A stretch of 64,000 nt of DNA, taken from Isoetes taiwanensis. Its lineage: Eukaryota; Streptophyta; Lycopodiopsida; Isoetales; Isoetaceae. The translations under genes and the position numbers were made by a program. The notes beneath the pieces are model-generated. The model ran no database searches. It was not told the DNA's origin and saw nothing but the letters and a program-made list of their open reading frames with translations. Position 1 is the stretch's first letter. Each line of letters starts with the position of its first letter. Of this stretch, positions 58,641 to 64,000 are shown piece by piece. The stretch spans positions 27,733,768 through 27,797,767 of the forward strand of contig JAJEKV010000001.1 in NCBI GenBank assembly GCA_021234155.1, written 5' to 3'.

Positions 58641-58864
58641 TTGTCTAGTATCATCATTACTGCAAAGGTTTTTCCCTTGAAAACCTTTCGAGGCAGGGGT
58701 TTTTTAATCCTAGTAGTAATGATTGTACTAGCCCATTGTATGGGTCCCATGACCTATTGGTCTCCGTGGACGTTAAAAAAACTATTCTATTCTATTCTAT
58801 TCTATTCTATTCTATTCTATTCTATTCTATTCTATTCTATTCTATTCTATTCTATTCTATTCTA
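58641..58864 (+). mobile_element. LINE family A 3' end with long (TTCTA)n tail
   Basis: Only the 3' UTR is present, in plus orientation: conserved-core hairpin at 58645-58731, then GGGTCCCATGACC, TATTGGTCTCCGTGGACG and a (TTCTA)n tail at 58782-58864, about 16 units. This is the longest microsatellite tail in the window. The copy is strongly 5' truncated. Confidence 0.8.
58645..58731 (+). other. Conserved-core hairpin, copy E
   Basis: The arms CTAGTATCATCATTACT at 58645-58661 and AGTAATGATTGTACTAG at 58715-58731 pair except for two central bases. The outer arm sequence CTAGTA is not found in the other copies, but it is complementary here. Confidence 0.7.
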
Positions 58865-58979
58865 CTTATTGCGAATAACGCAAAAGGGCTTTCTACGCTT
58901 TCGTAATACCAAGCTTCAAACTGATACTTTTGTAGGTATTCCATGTTGTAATCGCATGCTCTTCAAGTTGTTTGCTAAA

Positions 58980-59007
58980 GCCCGGCAACGCCGGGCACCA
59001 TAACTAG
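58980..59007 (+). mobile_element. Helitron 3' end, plus strand
   Basis: GCCCGGCAACGCCGGGC hairpin, then ACCATAA and CTAG before T. Upstream (58880-58950) the sequence TACCAAGCTTCAAACT… is repeated from 58393, suggesting two related elements side by side. Confidence 0.6.
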
Positions 59008-59328
59008 TTCTCATATAAGGTTTGAAATCTGATCCAGGCGTCCTGGGTGTACTTTATCCCAAGAATATGCATATGCATCTTCTCATCGACTTTTTCCATA
59101 AGAAATAAGGTCTTGTTATCATCCTTAATCCACTTTTGCTTCTTTTTTTATGAAGAAGCCGATTTATGATTAGCCTAGGATTAGAAACATCAACCATTCC
59201 CATCAAACCTGCACGGGTTAACTTAAGAGTAATCCTAAGAGTTATGAAATATACATAATCCTTCATAATCCTAAGTATTAACTAGATGAAACAATAAGGT
59301 ACTAAGCGTTGAGAAGAGTATGGAAGAA

Positions 59329-61940
59329 TAGAATAGAATAGAATAGAATGAGTGTCCCTAGTGCCCTGAGGCCACCGGACTGACGTAGCATGCGCGAGCT
59401 ATCCTAAAGGGGTGCTACGAGCCCATCATGCTGGTTCATTGTAGCCCTTTCAGAGGGCTTATCTTATTTTCTATTGATAGGGGCACCCCGCTTATAGTTG
59501 GCATCTTGACCATGCGGGGGTGCGTCGTTATCATCAGCTTTTAGCTGTGCGTATTCCGAGCTTTAATGTCCCACATTTGCAGTGGTTCATATTACTAGCC
59601 CTTTTTCCTTGTGCACCTCTCAGTGCCTAGTCATCATCTCCCTGATTGCATCTGCCAGATCTGCTTTCGTCTCCGCTCTTACCATGCAGATGTGTGCTGG
59701 TTGTCCCCACCTTATAAGCCTATACTTGTTTCTTATGTCTTCATATGCTGTACAATCATTAAGCATGTGATTCTCGTCTTCTATTCCCCATGTGTCACAA
59801 ATTCTGCAGATTCGATTTTTCCTTTCCACTTTCCTCCATCTGTCCTTCTCAATTCTTAGATCGTGGCTTCCCATGCGGAATCTTGCTAAGGTACCCTTCT
59901 TGCCTTCCCTAATCGGCTGTCCCTATACATTTGTTGTCCTATCTATTGGTCCGGATTGAAGACTTCTCTCAACCAAAGTGTTTTCGGACCACTGTGCTTT
60001 TGTAACTACGTCCTTGTCGCTCTGTTAGCCGAGTTTTCATTCCATTTCCCTTCATTTAGTATGTCGCTTAGATTCATCCCCATCTCTCTGGTCTATACTG
60101 CTACTTCCCTGAACCATCCGCTACCTGTAATAATGTGTAGTTTGACCAATTCTCGGATTGCAATTGTAGATAGTTTCCCCGTATGTCCTCCCATGTTATC
60201 TTTCAACAGATATCTGATGGTCCTTTCCCAGACTCTAATCTCCATTGGTCTCTGACCTCTCTACCATGGCTGTTAAGGGTGTGTTTGTCTGCACTCTGAA
60301 TTCCTGTATGTGCCATTGGCTGAAAATTCCTTCTTGCTTTTTCCATTTCTTGTCTGATAGACCGTGTCCCCATGCCTCTGATCCATACAATTGTGTTGAC
60401 GCAACCACCATATTGAGCAAGTAGCATTTGATCTCCCAATCAATTATTCTGCTCTTGTTGCAGAAGTTTTTCATATTGAAGTAGCTTCCTATGGCTGACT
60501 GGAATCTGGCATCCACTCCCTTAGACCATTTACCTGTACTGTTTGCGTCGTATCCCAAGTATTTGTATTCTGCCGATTCCTCCAGTTCTGCATCCATATA
60601 CTTGAGAGGTCTATGTTTACCCTTGGTTTCGAATGTCACCATCTTGGTCTTTGCGAGGTTTATTGATAGGCCTATCTTGTTGCAGAAAGCTTCTAGTAGC
60701 CCTAATAGTCTGTGCATACTCCTGTTCTTGGTAGCCATCATGCTTAAGTCATCAGCATACAGCATAATGGGTACCCTAGTGTCCCCTAGGGTCGGGGCAT
60801 CTGCATCTCCCTGTCTTTCTTCTATGATTTCCTGTAATGCATCAATGTAAATACTAAACAGTGTCCGGGATAATGGACACCCTTGCTTTACTCCTGTGTC
60901 ACAATCTATTGTCTGTCCCTCTTGCTCCATTTTGGCATACACTATCTGGCATAATCGTCCGATGGAATCTACCACACCCTCCGACGCTCTTAGGTCTACT
61001 AATCTCTGTAACAACTTTTCTCTTGGGACAGTTCGAATGCTTTTCTAAAATCCACAAAGCAAACATATTATCTTTTTACCCTACGATTTGCCTTGCTCTA
61101 TTAGTATTCGAAGGGTTACCAGGTGATCTGTAGTTGAGTGTTCAGATCAGAAACCCGCTTGTCCTTATGCTCTTAGCTTTTCTGATTCTGCCCAATACTT
61201 CAACTTATTGTTCAAGACTTTTCCAAACCACTTTGCGAAGATCGAGCTTACCATTATCGTTTTGTAATTTCCTGGTTCCTCCCTATCGCCTCCCTTGTGT
61301 AAGGGTATTACCCTGTTGTATGTCCATCTGTCCGGTACCCCTGTTTTGACTATACTATTGAATATTTTGGTGACCCGGTTCCCTATCACTATGTCGACAC
61401 ATTTCAATAACTCCATAGTGAGTCAATAGAGGTCCGGTGCCTTGTTATTGGACATTTTCTGTAGTGCTATCATTACTTCATGTTTGCTGAAACATGGCTT
61501 CTTTGCTTCTGGTGACACAGGCATTGACATTGGCATGGCCTCTGTCTTATATAGTTTTTCGAGGTATTTTTCCCAGTCAATTCCTTGAGTATTATGATGC
61601 ATCTTCTCTGGCTTTTTGTTCCCGCTTTTCCGTTCTTTCAGTCCCTTCCAGGACCTCCTAGGTTGCTTCTTTAGCATATCTGCTAGCCCCCATTGGTGCT
61701 GTAATAAAGTTTTGTTTCTTTTTTACTTCAGCAGTTTTAAGTATGCCACTTTTTCCTTTTGGTATACTTCCGTCCCCTTGTGGTCTCTGACTCTCCTTTT
61801 CTATTCCCTGCACTTTTCATCGTACCATACTGAAGCGCTGAATGCCTGATTTTTCCTAGGCTTCTTTCTTTTCGCAAATATGTCCGTCGCCACTTGTATC
61901 GAGAAAATATTAGGGAATAGGTACATGCCCATCTCATTAG
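59329..61940 (-). mobile_element. LINE family B, 5'-truncated copy with reverse transcriptase
   Basis: On the minus strand: a connector region at 61937-61423 (QGIDWEKYLEKLYKTEAMP, NNKAP); RT fingers at 61416-61165 with VIPLHKGGDREEPGNYKTI; palm at 61014-60235 with VKQGCPLSRTLFSIYIDAL and MLYADDLSMMA, thumb with LAKTKMVTFE and EYKYLGYD; then LYGSEAWGHG and, at 59874-59620, a Cys-His knuckle RICRICDTWGIEDENHML…C. The catalytic YADD is intact, but frameshifts and stops break the frame at several places. The 3' UTR matches 26096-26360 and ends in (TATTC)n at 59348-59329. No endonuclease is present, so the copy is truncated within the region between endonuclease and RT. It abuts a 29-base A run at 61961. 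Confidence 0.85.
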
Positions 61941-61960
61941 AAGGAATTGGAGAGTCCCAG

Positions 61961-61989
<29 letters not shown>
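61961..61989. repeat. Run of 29 A
   Basis: An uninterrupted A run at the 5' boundary of the minus-strand LINE B copy. It may be the tail of another retrocopy or the site at which the LINE was truncated. Confidence 0.9.
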
Positions 61990-61991
<2 letters not shown>

Positions 61992-62059
61992 TTTTACAGA
62001 ATGTATATAAACCCTACATCTGAGAGGCCAAGCATCTTAAGGAAGGTATATCTTTGAGC

Positions 62060-62520
62060 ACGAGGTATATGATAAGTAAGATGTGGCTTAGCTCCCATAG
62101 ACTTGGGGTGGAAGTATGGCGTTGGAGTAATATTTCTCATGCATTGAGGTTTTGCTTCTTGTGCAATTTTTGCAGGATGTTGAAGATGAAGTACATGTCT
62201 TCATAAGATGTCCTTCATATGTGGGGATTCGACACAAGCATAGTATACTCAAGTTCTTTATTGGATTTTTTTGAATTGCCTGGATTCGAAAGTATTTAAA
62301 GGAATTATTAGCTCATAGAGAATAATTACTACATGACAAGGACTGTGATGTTATAACTGACGAGAGTTGGGAGGGGTCTAATGTGTTTTTGTCAGAAGAT
62401 GCATTAAAAGACATATTGTGTAATGTTGAGTGTACATATTGATCGTCTCATAGACCTGATGGTCTACAGACGTAAGAAATACAATATTTCATTTCATCCC
62501 TCCCTCCCTCCCTCCCCCCA
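62060..62520 (+). mobile_element. LINE C-terminal fragment, third family
   Basis: The plus strand reads LCNFC, a one-base frame change, then DVEDEVHVFIRCPSY and VGIRHKHSILKFFIG before a stop. CxxC…EDExH…C is the same Cys-His knuckle seen at the end of families A and B, but the sequence differs from both. The 3' region ends GGTCTACAGACGTAAG, AAATACAATATTTCATTTCA and a (CCCT)n run at about 62496-62520. Confidence 0.6.
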
Positions 62521-62885
62521 CCCCCCATGCTACCATATCACCGACATTAAAAAAGGCCATTAGATGAACATTACTAAAGCTAGCGTCTAAATGCATTAAG
62601 ATCAACAATTTGAACAATTTGCAGCTAGACCAATTTAATATACATTGTCCAACGAATATGGATAGCTACCTCTTAGAAGAGAGGCTGAAATTGATTTATC
62701 TAGACCACATGCACTTTACAACTATTGCAAGTAGATATTGAGGTTAATTAGATATTCCATATGATCGTAGAGCTAGTTCAAATTTTACTAGACAAAACAT
62801 TGTATTCAACTTAAAAAGATGTGACCAACTATTTGTACCTATAAATGAACTTGTCTAGCAAAGTATACAAGCCGAGTTAGATAGG

Positions 62886-63125
62886 CACCCCCCGTGTGAA
62901 TATGCACCCAAACCAAAGGGGGTTTAAGGGGGATTTTAATTTAAATGTGTTGGACCCAATGGTTGTGTTAATTAATGTCAATGGTAGTTATGTGTTGGTT
63001 GTTAATGTCAATGGTTGTTATGTGTTGGTTGTTATGTGGGGGGTTTAATTTTTATATGTTGGATGTTAATGGTTTGTGTTGCAAAAAATTTTTTTTGGCC
63101 CCTTCGGGGCCTTAAGGACGTCACA
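62886..63125 (+). repeat. Solo arm related to the foldback element at 17505
   Basis: CACCCCCCGTGTGAATATGC and the following sequence match the arm at 17858-17984. Beyond it there are extra repeats of TATGTGTTGGTTGTTA(A/T), then TTTTTTTTGGCCCCTTCGGG. No opposite arm is visible to the left, so the partner was lost or this is one half. Confidence 0.75.
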
Positions 63126-63735
63126 GCCCCCTCCCCCGGTGACACAAAATTTTAGAATTCAAACCCGAAAAAAAAACTAGAATTCATTTGAGGCTTTCAT
63201 CACACAGTAGCTTTTGAATTTCATCACAATAAAACAAATAGAACATAAGTAAAAGTTACCATAAAGATAGAGCAGATTGATCCCATTATTCGAAAGTCAT
63301 AAAGTTTGCAACACCCATACACAAACATTTTGCAACTGGAAGTTAACAGCAACCTTTGGCCTCCATGGATTCTTGTGGTGAGAAACCAAAGTGGGAAACT
63401 TTTCTGCTTGTTAGCACAAGGATCTAGAAGCCTCAAAATCTAAAAATGCATGGTAATTTTTTGCAGGCTTCATTCGGAATGAGCCATAAAACAATATCCA
63501 ATAGCGCAATCCTCAGATTAATCACCGGTAGGATGTAAAAGCCTACCAAACCCGGCCGGAAAATTGCTGTTTTTAGCATAGATAACTTAACCAAACATAT
63601 CCATATCATACACTATCAAAAAGATCTCGAGAGAGCTTTCCAACGCATAATACAAATCATCTCAAACGAGAGCTCGGATCAAAAGTTATGATAAGAAATG
63701 TGTTGCCGGAAACCGCACTACATGCGCCCTTCATG
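63126..63735. other. Intergenic; nothing recognised
   Basis: AT-rich, no coding or RNA feature supported. Confidence 0.4.
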
Positions 63736-63920
63736 TGCCCATTATGCACCACACACACAAAAAGAGGACTTTTGTTGTGAGCCATTGGTTGTTGACCATT
63801 ATGCACCACACACACAAAAAAAAGAGCTTTTGTTGTGAGCCATTGGTTGTTGACCATTATGCACCACACGCACAAAAAAAGGGCTTTTGTTGTGAGCCAT
63901 TGGTTGTTGACTATTGGAAA
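63736..63920. repeat. Three-unit tandem repeat, about 66 bases
   Basis: Each unit runs ATTATGCACCACAC(A/G)CACA, an A run of 5-8, a short G/A segment, then CTTTTGTTGTGAGCCATTGG and TTGTTGAC. The units differ mainly in the length of the A run. Confidence 0.85.
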
Positions 63921-64000
63921 AAAAAAGGGCTAAAATCAATGGCTCAGAAATGGTGCACTCTAGATGTACGCATTAGTACATCCATTTGAATACATCACGA

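Noticed and set aside
1-64000. tRNA, rRNA or organelle-derived inserts
   Set aside because: No cloverleaf with a matching T-loop, no rRNA-like stretch and no organelle gene was recognised by eye; a covariance search would be needed to exclude decayed copies.

Overview
This is a stretch of plant nuclear DNA. The evidence is host genes with GT-AG introns and plant-specific families (a methylesterase-type hydrolase with a plastid-like leader, PPR, AP2-like and DnaJ remnants), a single-exon CAS/CSE1 exportin, 5' leaders containing AAACCCTA-like motifs, and abundant LINE, PIF/Harbinger, Helitron-like and foldback repeats in an AT-rich, gene-poor background. The species cannot be fixed from the sequence. 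A large-genome land plant, perhaps a fern or other seed-free plant, is my guess only.

Three host genes look real. (1) Positions 1-2541, minus strand: the 5' part of a very large, low-complexity, Gln/His-rich protein; 847 codons are open and run off the left edge. (2) 32416-33521, minus strand: a four-exon methylesterase-family alpha/beta hydrolase of 288 residues, whose nucleophile elbow reads GHGSGG instead of GHSxGG. (3) 46477-49368, plus strand: an intact, intronless CAS/CSE1 (exportin-2) gene of 963 residues. Fragments of other genes lie between them: a farnesylcysteine lyase piece inside a transposon, a PPR piece, a possible AP2 piece, a DnaJ Cys-rich domain, and a few exon-like stretches I cannot name.

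The rest is mostly mobile DNA. At 2896-4326 there is a PIF/Harbinger-type element with TTA target duplications that carries an intron-containing host gene fragment (Pack-type). At 33722-37165 there is a larger PIF/Harbinger element with TTA duplications, an intact Myb/trihelix-like ORF and only the tail of the DDE transposase; it begins about 200 bases upstream of the hydrolase start codon. Two main LINE families occur. Family A is at about 6530-9790, 24467-25040, 30495-31440 and 58641-58864; family B is at 26096-26360 and 59329-61940. LINE tails of other families are at 43412-43810 and about 62060-62520. Helitron-like 3' ends, a 129-base-arm foldback element and many two- to three-copy tandem duplications fill the intergenic DNA.

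The most unusual signal is at 27351-27757: eight copies of a 20-base core at irregular spacing. In seven of them the core sits between complementary arms, and the arm sequence differs from copy to copy. Part of this cluster is duplicated at 29650-29800. A second 'constant core, copy-specific complementary arms' structure occurs in five LINE-type 3' ends. Both patterns look like covariation of a folded RNA or of a hairpin-forming mobile sequence. I do not recognise either as a named family.
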